From: Fennellomyces sp. T-0311
Taxonomy: Eukaryota > Mucoromycota > Mucoromycetes > Mucorales > Lichtheimiaceae
Length of the DNA: 64,000 bases
Direction: 5' to 3'
Assembly (NCBI GenBank): GCA_025266875.1
Contig: JALLLT010000009.1
Location: forward strand, 558,001 to 622,000
Shown here: positions 10,183-20,665 of the stretch, piece after piece
Layout of the letters: every line of letters begins with the position of its first letter
Position numbering within the stretch: the stretch's first letter is position 1
Made by a program: the position numbers and the translations under genes
The notes under the pieces: model-generated
Database searches by the model: none
Told to the model about the DNA's origin: nothing
Seen by the model: the letters and a program-made list of their open reading frames with translations, nothing else

Positions 10183-11885
10183 TCAGGAAAAGAAATCATT
10201 TGGCGGATTGTCGACTTGAGCGTTGTCGAAGAGTGGGGTAGTTGCACAGTGTTCGCAAAAGCCATCTTGGCTGGGAATGCAACCAGCGTCCTGCATAACA
10301 AGTATGTCAACAAAAGCAGCACGTGCCATGAATGTGTACGACTTACCATGTCCTCATCATTCACATCCACCATGGTTCGCTCAACCACCATGCCTTCGTC
10401 CGCGGCCGACGAACCACTGTTACCATGACCTGATAGCGATCCGTTTTCCTTTGAACGCAAGAACTGGAACCACGGCTTGGCAGGCTCGTGGGTGGGCAAA
10501 ATGGACTTCAACTGATCGATTTTGGCAGCGGTCAGGGTCAATTTTTCCGGGAACTTGACAGTGAACTCAATCAGGAGGTTACCGGCGGGTTTGTCAGAGT
10601 CGAACCGCATGCCTTCGCCTGGGATACGTTTGACCATACCAGGCTTGATCACCTTTCCGGCTGGATGCGACACCTTGATCTTGCGGCCGTCCAAGTGATT
10701 CACCAGTACTCGGTCAAAACCCAAGAGTGCTTCATACAGAGTGATGGAGACGCGGGCCAAAATAGCTGATGTACCAGGTATCCAATGGAGTTCCTTGTGG
10801 TGACGCAAATGCAAAAGAAGAATCAGATCGCTTAGAATGTTCTTTTCACCAAAGGTTTCGTGGCCACGCTTTGGTACCCGGACCTTGCCACCTGTTGGAC
10901 CGCCTTTGGGTAGCTTGACTTGGATTGAATCTTGTACCTCAACATACTGTTCACCAAGACAGCGAGCGCATGTTGAATTTTGGCTGATGTGACCTCTGCC
11001 AGAGCACCGGGTGCATTGACTTTTAACTTGGACGTACATGTAGCCTCTGCCGTTCTTCTTCTTTTTTCGACGCGTAGTCTGGACTTCTCCGGTACTTTGG
11101 CAGTTCGAGCATGGGACCTGATGCGCCGTTGTTCCAACTCTAGTTTTTTGCTGTGAGAGAAATTATAAACTTTTATCGCTTCAAGTACCCGTGACATTCA
11201 TGGCAGAGGACCATTCGAGTGTACTTGACCAATATCTTGCTTCCGAGATAAATGTTTTCCAAAGTGACTGGGACATCCACGCATATATTCAAACCGATAT
11301 CGGCGTCCTTACGCATTTCTATGGATGAATAGATGAGTGAAAACACAGAAAAGTCGTCAACCAAAATAAAAAAAAACACTTACTTGACAAACGGTATCTC
11401 TCGGCTTCACGACGAATAGGCTCATTAATCATCTCGGCAAGTACTTGCAAGTAATCCACAGGATCCCTTCGGGTAAGGATACCATCATCACGATCGATAA
11501 ATTGCGTGAGACACTCGGGATTTGTCAAGATGTGATAGGCGCTGGAAATTTCAATGAACTGCAGTTTTCCTCGTTAATCTTGTATCCTTCCTTGCAAGCT
11601 TGATACAAGATGTCTTTCACCTTTTCCTCCCCTTCTGGATTCCTGTCAGGGTGGTATTGAGCAGCCTTTATAGTTCTTCTTAGTTGATCCAAAGTAAGAA
11701 AAAATGAGGCTCAAAGCATTACCAGCTTCAAGTAAGCCTAATCCGGTCATATATTGCGTGAACGGACTCGAAAAAGGTATCTTTTTTCTTTATTACAAAC
11801 TTACGTTGCGTAGCTCAATACGAGTTGCGTATGGACGCACACCAAGTATATTGAAAAGATCATTCACTCTGGAGCCGCTGGTCAT
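10183..11885 (-). CDS. DnaJ/Hsp40 co-chaperone with zinc finger domain
   Basis: Spliced from at least six exons. The J domain starts with NDLFNILGVRPYATRIELRN and includes YHPDRNPEGEEKF with the HPD motif that stimulates Hsp70 ATPase, then ISSAYHILTNPE. A cysteine-rich zinc-binding domain follows with four CxxC-type motifs (CHECHG, CSNCQSTG, CTRCSGRG, CARCLGE). The C-terminal substrate-binding region includes LLGFDRVLVNHLDGRKIKV and GMVKRIPGEGMRFD. This is the class I (DnaJ-type) architecture; compartment is not clear because no obvious targeting peptide precedes the J domain. The first Met at 11885 fits the J domain start. The last exon (FCEHCATTPLFDNAQ...) adds a tail with two further cysteines. 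Confidence 0.9.
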
Positions 11886-12370
11886 GCTTTTAGAAAAGTG
11901 AAAGGAAGAAAAGTAAACAATTTCTGCTGCGTCGCATCGGATAATGCTACAGAGGCCAGGAAGTCCCGGTAATGTCTAAAGAGGCCTCTAAAGGACAGAA
12001 AGGTGAAACCCATTCTCCCGGAGGCGTTCAAATATTTGCAGCCTTTCTGACATCTTCCTGGATCTCCACAGAGGTCAGAAATATCACGCAAAGACATAAA
12101 ATATACGAGCGATCTGCGAAAGTTATACAAATAAGTGGAAGCCTTTGTATACTTACACGTATCTTTGCGATCCTTTTTGTATCTCCATGGTCATTCCTGA
12201 TAACTTTCTCGAACTTTCTTATGATTACGATATCACTCACAGACGATTTGCAATATGATTTAATCGTGGACGTGCTATTCGCTAAAACTAAACTATATAA
12301 TGACCACATTGACTACGCTAATTGTTTTCCAGTTCCAAATATCTCCTCAATCTCACCTACTCCGTCCATA
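11886..12370. other. Intergenic between two minus-strand genes
   Basis: This 485-bp stretch should contain the DnaJ promoter and the 3' end of the next gene. I see no convincing coding exon. The open frames here lack motifs and overlap on opposite strands. Confidence 0.4.
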
Positions 12371-13762
12371 CTAATCCTTGTCTCGACTTGGGCCATATTT
12401 GTCTGCGTCTACTTCTGTATCACTTTCATCGTCATCAATGCTCCTGATGTCACCCCAAAGTTCTTCAGGAGACTTTTTTCCAGCACGCGATCCTGTGGTG
12501 GTCGTGACGATCTTATCCGTAATAAACTCCTCCACGCGTTGCCATTTGATATATTGTCCGATATTACCACTGGGATTCAGCATGTCTTTGTAAGCATCGT
12601 CCCAGCAGGATCCCCATCCAAATGCTTCAACCTTATTGCCGGACTTGGACGTAGCTCTCCTTGTGACCTGGCCTTCGGGAGTTGAAGCTCCTACCTCCAG
12701 ACGGTACTTGATCTGATAAACAAAATATGTTGGCCAAATATACGAAGATTTGTACCCATAAATTTACCATTTGCGCAATGAGGCAGATAAGCTCTCGTGG
12801 AATGATGTCAGGTACAGGCCGTAGGCGAGAGGGACCATTTGTAGTGTTCAACAGTGTAAATTGAAGACAATCAGCAATGCAGTCGTTGAACATGAAGCGG
12901 CCGCGATCGTCGTATCCTCGGCGAAAAATGCTATAAAATTGTGATTAGAGTGTATACACCAACTTGTCGCCGCCAATACCGGTTATGTTCCAAGAGATAT
13001 CTGTACAGCTCTTGCCGGCTGTCACTGCAAGCAGCTGGAAACTTGGTCAATGGAAAAGATTTCACATCGAGCCAGTCGCCTACACCTGAATGCAGGTTCG
13101 TTCGCTTGCTTGACGTAATTTCCATAAACTAAAGTGTTTATCATTAATAACATTTACTCGAAATAACATATATACATACATCATCGACCAGATCTTGGTC
13201 AACAGGAGCATCGTCATCAGGACTTTTTTTCTTTAGGTGATATACGATTTCTTCAGTTGACAGACGTGAATTTTTTAAAGTCGGAAACGCGTCAACAGTG
13301 TACAGCGATTGCTGGACAAGCTCAATGAACTGCGAGTACATTGTGGTCCTCTTTTTGATGCGGAGCGTTTCTGGGGCCTCGCCATCAGAATCAGTGCTAG
13401 TGATTATATATTATTCAATATAAACTGAAGCATTTAACATATACAAACCTTTCACGAATCCGTCGAGATCTCTTTAATGCCGTTCTAGGTTTTTTCTTTT
13501 CCTTTGGTATATATTCCTCAGATCCAGACGATCCGTCAGAGCCACTGTCAGAGGAATCGTCGTCATTGCCAATCGTTTTTCGTTTCACAGGGAACTGCTG
13601 TGATAGCGTTTCCGAAACTATTTACAAATGGATCGAGTTAGCGTACTGTTTTTTTTAAAGAAAGCTCACTGAACATTTCGAAGACAACGGCCGGGAGCGA
13701 GTTGGAGTTGAGCTACGCTGTCGTCTGGTATTCGAAGATGAGGGATTCTGTCTTTTGGTCAT
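12371..13762 (-). CDS. Unknown protein with Ser/acidic and basic N-terminal region
   Basis: About seven exons, start MTKRQNPSSSNTRRQRSS at 13762. The N-terminus is Ser/Arg-rich, then an acidic stretch (DDDSSDSGSDGSSGSEE) followed by a basic cluster (KEKKKPRTALKRSRRIRE) that looks like a nuclear localisation signal. The globular part includes YSQFIELVQQSLYTVDAF, GDWLDVKSFPLTKFPA, GRFMFNDCIADCLQF, FGWGSCWDDAYKDM and a polar acidic end. I do not recognise the family. It is divergently arranged with the transposase gene at 13876. A nuclear role is inferred only from composition. Confidence 0.55.
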
Positions 13763-13875
13763 TACACACTAATTTGGTTTGAGAGAAAGAGACGAAGCTA
13801 TAGTGGTGCTGCGCGTTTATATTTTTGAAATGCGCGTGTTGCGGGTTGCGTGTCGCGCGTCGCGTTTACAGCCTT
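13763..13875. promoter_or_regulatory. Short divergent promoter with CGCG cluster
   Basis: Only 113 bp separate the start codons of two divergent genes. Positions 13809-13866 hold repeated GCGCG/CGCGT words (gcgcgtttatat, atgcgcgtgttgcgg, gtcgcgcgtcgcgttt). Such words resemble the ACGCG core bound by MBF/E2F-type cell-cycle factors. Binding is inferred. Confidence 0.35.
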
Positions 13876-16800
13876 ATGATGACTAAACTACTCACAGATC
13901 TTCGTTGCCCCATGGCAGCTTGCAAAGGCAAAAAATCATACCGATCTCTTCGACACTTACGTAGACACATTCGAAACGACCACAAAAAGGAAACAGTCAA
14001 ACCATTCGGGGTAATGCGAAACAGTGCTCGACCGAAAACTGGGCAACGCAGATCAGCAACCAGATCAGAACACGAGCCTACTATAAACAATAGTAGTGGT
14101 AATACATCAGGACACGATTACCAAGACGATATGCTCGATTACGGGGACACTTGGTCAGAACGTGCTCCAAATTTTTCCCCTACTGCTGCCCCTCCTTCGC
14201 CTCAAGATCCAGATTATGAGATTTTAACTGAAGGTGTGTAAAGAAACTTCCTCTGTAGCCTCGACAACACCTAACTCTTATTATAGAGCAAGTGGGGACA
14301 TCAGTAAAATACGATGAAAAATATAAATATCATGAAAAAATGCAACTTGTACGTCTTTCTGATCGTGAGCTGGACATGGCTACTTTTGCTGTGGACGCTG
14401 AATTGTCACAAGAACTCTATGCAAGGTATGTTCTATCACCATCCACAGTTAGCATATATCTTAGTGACTTACGCATTTTTAGATTTGTACAGATAATCGA
14501 GTCATTCTGTATGGAAGCGTATTTGAAACGCAAGCCATTGGCAGTCAAATATAAAACTTTGCAAGCTATCAAAGATCATGTTACTGGATCGAACCCAGAC
14601 TTGGTATGTGTCCGCTGTAGCCACACAGTGCAAAAGAGTATACTTATGCTTTTGTTAGACTTTTCATCAGGAGATTATTGATGTTTATACCGTTCCTGAT
14701 TTTCCGAAAGGCAAGGAAGAGGCTTTCCTCAAGGAAGTAGGTGGCCCTTTAACCCTAGAGTACCGCGATATACACAAAGTGTGCGAAAAGATTTTCAGTG
14801 ATCCTATTCTTTGGAAAGTTACCAAGCTGAACCCGTGCATTGTAAAGCGTGGAGGCGAGCGTGTCTATACTGATTTGTATTCCAGTGACTGGTGGATAAA
14901 GCTCCAGGTATAAGCAATTGAAAGAAGCTCACACTTTAAATTCTGAATTAATACGTGGAAACTAGAAAGAACTTCCAAAAGGGCGGTCGTACTAGCCATA
15001 ATGCTTGCTTCGGACGAAACGGTGATCACTGGAAATCAGCGACAGCAAGCGTGGCCTCTATACCTGAAATTAGGTAAGTTTAATCCTCGTTCTGACATAT
15101 TCCTCATTGTTTAGTATTGCACTGATAGTTGCTTTATTTTACTAGGCAACACGCTACGCCAGTTTCGAGACAAAAGTGAATTTGGCGCATCGAAACTACT
15201 TGCCTACTTTCCTTATATGGATTCACAACGCGACGTTGGTCCATGGTTTGCAGCTGCCCGTCGAGCAGTGTTCCATTATTGTCTATCCAGAATACTCAGA
15301 CCGTATAGAAAAAACCGGTACAGTCCGGGAAGCCGATTTGGAAATGGATATCCTGTTGACTATGCTGTAATTAGGCTGTATGACATTGTAGGGCCGCATT
15401 ATAGAAATTATGCTTGTTATCCGGCCTTAGCAACTTACACTGCCGACTACCCTGAGCAGTAAGTGAAGTGATACCATCTATATCTTCACATGGATCGATT
15501 AAAACTTTTTAGGTGTCTGCTTGCGGGTACTAAACAAGGTCCGAATACCAACCGTGCTTGTCCGAGTTGCATCACAGAAACATCAAACTTTCACTTGCCT
15601 TGCAGCTACGAGAACAATGACATACTTCGCACTCCTGCAAAAATGATCCGGCTATACAGTCATGGAAAGGTGCTGCGTGACAACAGGCAGAAAGGCTTGA
15701 GCGAAGAAATGTGCAAGAAGTACTCAGTTAATTTAGTCTCGGTGAGTCGGGTAATTTCTTAATTTGTTGTTTATCAGTACATTTATTTTCCTCTTTCATA
15801 GAACGCATTCTGGACTATGCGTCCGAACGAACGCTTCAACATATATGAAGCACTAGTGTGTGATGACCTTCATCAACTAGGTGGAATATACACGCACCTT
15901 CTGACATGCATCCATGAAATGATCAAGGAAAAGCATGACCCAGAGGCCATGGATGAAATTCGAAACCGGTTTGTTATGGGATGTCGATGGCATCAGTTGT
16001 TGAATATTGGATGCTAACTTACATTGCTTATATACTCCTTTCTAGAGCTGCCAGCTTACCGCCTTACAAGGAAATTCGGCGCTTCAATAACGGCATCTTC
16101 AAAAGCGATATGAAAAATCCAACGAATGCTGAAATGGTTGACAATATGCGCGTATGTATGCTTTGAAAGCTTTTCTTTTGATATATTCTCACCATCAATA
16201 CGACTGTCCTTTTGAATAAGATCTTGCTTCCCTGTGTTTATGATTATATTCCGCTTCAAGCTGCGCAATGTGTGCGAGGTTTTATCGACTTTTTTATACA
16301 AACAACCGGCCATGAATTCAAGGAGTCTCACCTGGATTCCATGGATGCGTCTTTAGCTGATTATTACAAGTTTAGCTCGATCTTTGAGAAGTACTCACCG
16401 GTATCTTAACTTGAAAACACTTTTGAGAATATGCGCCAATTTAATTATTGCTTAATAGAGTCGTATGCGCTTTCCTAAAAACCACATGGCGACAAAGTAC
16501 AGCAGAGATATACGGAGTCGCGGACCAGTGCAATCATATTCAACCACTCATTCTGAACGACAACATAAACGGGATGCTAAACGACCCGCGCGGCGAACAA
16601 ATGGACGCCATGATCATATACACCAAGCACGTATTTATGATATGCAACATATGTATTTATACTCTAAGCAATTCATCTATAGATGGCCCGAAGCGTGCAT
16701 TATTACGATTCTCTAGAGTATAAAAAAGCCGAAACAAACAGCCCAATACCAATTCCACCAGCTTTTGTTGATCCTGCCAGCCTTCCGCCACCAACATACG

Positions 16801-17456
16801 CGCTATCATCGGAGCTCAGTGGTTTCCATACGATACATAGCGTACACAGCACAGAATCTCAGCCCAATTTCAGCTTTAAAGATTTGCTTTCATCGTTTCT
16901 TGACACGAATGAGAACGGTAATTCAGCAACACGCGCACGTAGGAACATGCCAAAACTCGAAAATCAACAACTCGAAATATATCAAATGCTAACGATTACT
17001 GATTTCGAAACGGATGGGAAAAAGATCGTTGAAAAAATTCGTACGCACGAAGTATTCCATGGTAGAAAGCGAGTCGAGTACGCAGTATTCCGATACGACA
17101 AAGAAGAAGTATACGGGCAAACGCGCATGTTCTTCAGTATCCAATACGGGTCTAGAATCGTCAACTTGTGTTTAGCTCAGCGATATACACATGTAGAGAC
17201 AGCGCATGCTACAGGGTTGGAGGTGGTCAAGCCAGCGTTAGATCAAAATTACAACGGAATGTTCATAGCTTACGCAAACCAGATCGATCGATCTGTGTGG
17301 ATCGTACCTGATTTTGGCTCTGGAAAAATGAACGACAATAACCTTTTTAATCGATACCTTGTGAACACAGATGCTGATAGGTTCTCTTGGATTAACACGA
17401 AAGGAAAGACTGTCAAATTACCGGATAGGACGTATGTAAAATGGACCGAGGAGTGA
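13876..17456 (+). CDS. Plavaka-type (CMC superfamily) transposase with N-terminal zinc finger
   Basis: About twelve exons with an apparently continuous frame. A C2H2-like finger lies at the start (LRCPMAACKGKKSYRSLRHL, RRHIRNDH), as in other Plavaka/KDZ proteins. The core carries VLAIMLASDETVITGNQ, QAWPLYLKLGNTLRQF, RACPSCITETSNFHLPC, ALVCDDLHQLGGIYTHLL and RFPKNHMATKYSRDIRSRGP, in the order and spacing of Plavaka transposases, including the DDLHxLG block. A C-terminal part of roughly 250 residues follows (VDPASLPPPTY to VKWTEE). The join near 16630-16720 works if the intron ends at the tctctag before AGTATAAA. No flanking terminal inverted repeats were found by eye. It may be an old intact element or a host-adopted gene. 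Confidence 0.75.
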
Positions 17457-18639
17457 GTAGATAAAGGAAGGAGAGTCGCATAGCATGTAAATATGTAATA
17501 TAGCTATTACATAGGGTATCGATGTTAATTGTACCTTCAAATAAATACCATGGATAAAAAGTAGCAAATGTATCAAAAAAGCCTTCACAGTGACTACAAT
17601 CTTTACACATTTGGGGCGGGCATAATATATCCATGACATATTTACACTATCTTAACGAGCCTATCTGTAAACCGTTTTTCTCTGTGGTAAATTTCTGTCC
17701 TCTGCAGATATTTTCAGCCTCTGGGAGGTAGGACAGGCACCGGAGCCAGCAAAAAGGGGAAAAAGGCTCTGGTAGATCAAATCGTGTTTCCGATGTCACC
17801 AGCACCAGTTTTCTATCTAGTTTTACACGGCTTGGTTTCAGTGTTGCATCATCCTTACCGCAATGACCAACTCTGCTCAGCACCTACGAAATACGTCTTT
17901 TTGGCCATTGGGGTATGTAGCAGGTCTGCGTGCCTGCAGAAACGTTAGGTCCTTTACAAAGAAGAAGGTGGCATTTTACCGCTCTACTATTTGATAGGAG
18001 CTCAACTGCGCTGTGTTATGTACTGGTTTGACTCTTTTTCATCATTTATTCATTGTACGGCTCGAATCTTCAATGCAATAAATTCAAGTGAATCTATGTA
18101 TCAATTGTTCCTTGTAGATCAACAAGGCCAGGCAAAAGCAAGCATATATTACATCCATAACCAGTTTGCCTTTCCTTCGTTGGAATAGCATAGCGTAGTA
18201 TCAGATATCTTGGGCAACGATAATAAATAAAGGAGTGACAGTAAGATCAGCATGGAATGTACGGACGATCGACACGATACTATGCGCTACCCGCCAGTTA
18301 CTATGAAAAAGAACGCCTTAAAAAGTCGCTTTGGCCGCGAAAAATGGCATTAATTAAATCGGTATGTATCAAAGCAATACCAAGATGCTCTGGTGCACCA
18401 TTCGTATTACTGTACTATATGGCGTGACAGACCGAGCAATGCATCTATAACAAACGTCAACATGCTCCTTTACTTTATGGTTATTAAACATGACTGAGAT
18501 GATCAGGTGTTCCGCATTAGATGCTTGCACAGCTGTATCGTCTCTATCTCTTGTGTAGTGTGGAGGGCAAGGAACTATATTAGCTTTCAATCAGGCAAGA
18601 CAGGCGGAAACACTTTAACTTACTTTTTGTGCACCGACC
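17457..18639. other. Intergenic, no recognisable gene
   Basis: The short frames on both strands lack motifs. The right part should contain the SMU1 promoter; pyrimidine-rich words occur near 18600-18630. If the transposase gene is part of a mobile element, its right end should be here, but I saw no inverted-repeat partner. Confidence 0.4.
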
Positions 18640-20545
18640 ATGTCAGTAGAGGTAGAATCAGAAGAGTAAGTAGATTACACGATCCATCGCAACCGATCGC
18701 CAACCATCGTTTAACAATATAGTGTTATCCGATTGATACTTCAGTTCTTCAAAGAAAACAACTTGAATGAATCGCTCGAGGCGTTGCAACAAGAAACATC
18801 GGTCACGGTCAACACAATTGAGAATCGCGAAGCATTCATTCAGGACATTACAGACGGCAAATGGGATACCGTGTTAAAAGATATAATCAATTTAAACATT
18901 GCACCACGCAAGTTGATCGATCTCTATGAACAGGTAAAAAAAAATGACGAAAGCGGCTCTATGGCGTGTGCTAAAAAATAATTCAATAGGTGGTGATCGA
19001 ACTATGCGAAATGCGTGAATTAAGCGCGGCCCGAACGCTTTTACGGCAAACTGAACCAATGTATTTGATGAAGCAACGACAGCCAGAAAGGTATCTACGG
19101 TTAGAGCATTTGCTATCACGTTCGTATTTCGATCCCAAAGAAATTTATTCGGACGGCCTGACCAAGGAAAAACGTCGTCAAATCATTGCTCAAGGTATGT
19201 CAGACTTGTTGGAATAGATCGTCATGATTCACACATTTATAAAAAGCACTTTCAACTGAGGTTACCGTCGTGGCTCCGTCGCGTTTGATGACGTTGCTAG
19301 GAGAATGCGCAACCTGGCAACAGCATCAAGGTTTACTGTCTCCTGATGGGAAATTTGATGTGTTTCGCGGAGCAGCAGAAACTCAAAAGGCAGAGAACGA
19401 CAGTCCGGCGTTCAATCTGTACAGCACAATCAAGGTAACGTTCTATTTATTTTAAAATGGGCGGGCTGCTCAATTAGAATTCTAGTTTCCGGGCACAAAG
19501 ACATACGCAGAATGCGCTGCATTTTCTCCTAACGGTCAATATTTGGTCACGGGGTCTGTGGATGGCTTCATTGAGATATGGAATCATATGACTGGAAAGT
19601 TGCGAAAAGATCTAAAGTATCAATCGGATGTAAGTCGAACCATATCTTGATAAGATGGAAGGGGAATTGATCTTTTTTAAAACAGGAAAATCTGATGGCA
19701 ATGGATAACTCGGTGATCTGCCTTGCATTTAGTCGGGATAGCGAATTGCTTGTGTCTGGATCCACCGACGGCAAAATTGCTGTAAGCATGCAGACATGGC
19801 CTTTTGAAAGTAGCACAACTGACCTTTATTAGGTATGGAAAGTTCAATCTGGTGTCTGCCAGCGGCGGTTTTCACCAGCTCACAGTCAAGGTGTGACATC
19901 GGTGTCGTTTAACAAAGACGGGAGCCAGTTGCTTAGTGGAAGTTATGACCAGACAGTCAAGCTTCATGAGCTTCGATCAGGAAAGCTACTGAAGGAGTTC
20001 CGCGGACACACATCGTTTGTAAACACTGTGCTTTTATCGCAAGACAACACCAAAGTGTTTAGTGGCTCAAGTGATGGATCCATCAAAGTAAGCGAATGTT
20101 TAGCCCGTGCTATACACGCGTGCTAACATTATGCAAACAGGTTTGGGATGTTACTGACGCATCGTGTCTATTCACATTCCCTCCGTCACTATCGAATCCA
20201 ACAGCAGCTGTGCAAAGCATGATGGCTGTTCCCAAGGCTCTGGATGAGATTTCCGTATGCACGAAGAGCGCCGTGCTGCATATCGTATCATCAGAAGGAA
20301 AATCTCTCAAGACCTTTTCTGGGAGCAGCGACTTTGTTTCGTTGGCCATGTCTCCCCAGGGCGAGCTGGTGTATGGCGTGTCGGAGGACTCGAAGCTCTC
20401 CTGTTTTGACAAAAAGTCGGGAGCGCTAGTTAACAGCAGCAAGATCAGTGACAATGAATTGATAGGCGTGATCAGCCACCCTTTCTCAAACATACTGGCT
20501 GTGTACGACGAAGAGGGGCATATTTACCTGCTCAACAATGCATAA
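18640..20545 (+). CDS. smu1: SMU1, WD40 splicing factor
   Basis: Eight exons (18640-18665, 18723-18933, 18990-19194, 19247-19434, 19486-19629, 19686-19781, 19833-20087, 20141-20545) give 509 residues, matching SMU1 (about 513 in animals). The N-terminus has the LisH/CTLH-type helical region ([74 protein letters not shown]). Then come seven WD40 blades, for example [20 protein letters not shown] and [22 protein letters not shown]1 works with RED in the spliceosomal B complex and is needed for activation of introns, notably short ones. That is fitting for a genome with 50-70 bp introns and micro-exons. Frame and motifs are intact throughout. Confidence 0.94.
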
Positions 20546-20665
20546 TAAATTAATACGCGTTCTTACAATCAGACAACGACCGTTTACTCCGCGCAACTTG
20601 AACTATGGTCCAACGTATGTAGCAAAACATCAACCCTACAATGGAATTCGTTATGAAATGTAACA

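Noticed and set aside
13763..17900. CACTA-like terminal repeats flanking the Plavaka gene
   Set aside because: Isolated cacta words exist but I found no inverted partner at a matching distance, nor a target duplication.
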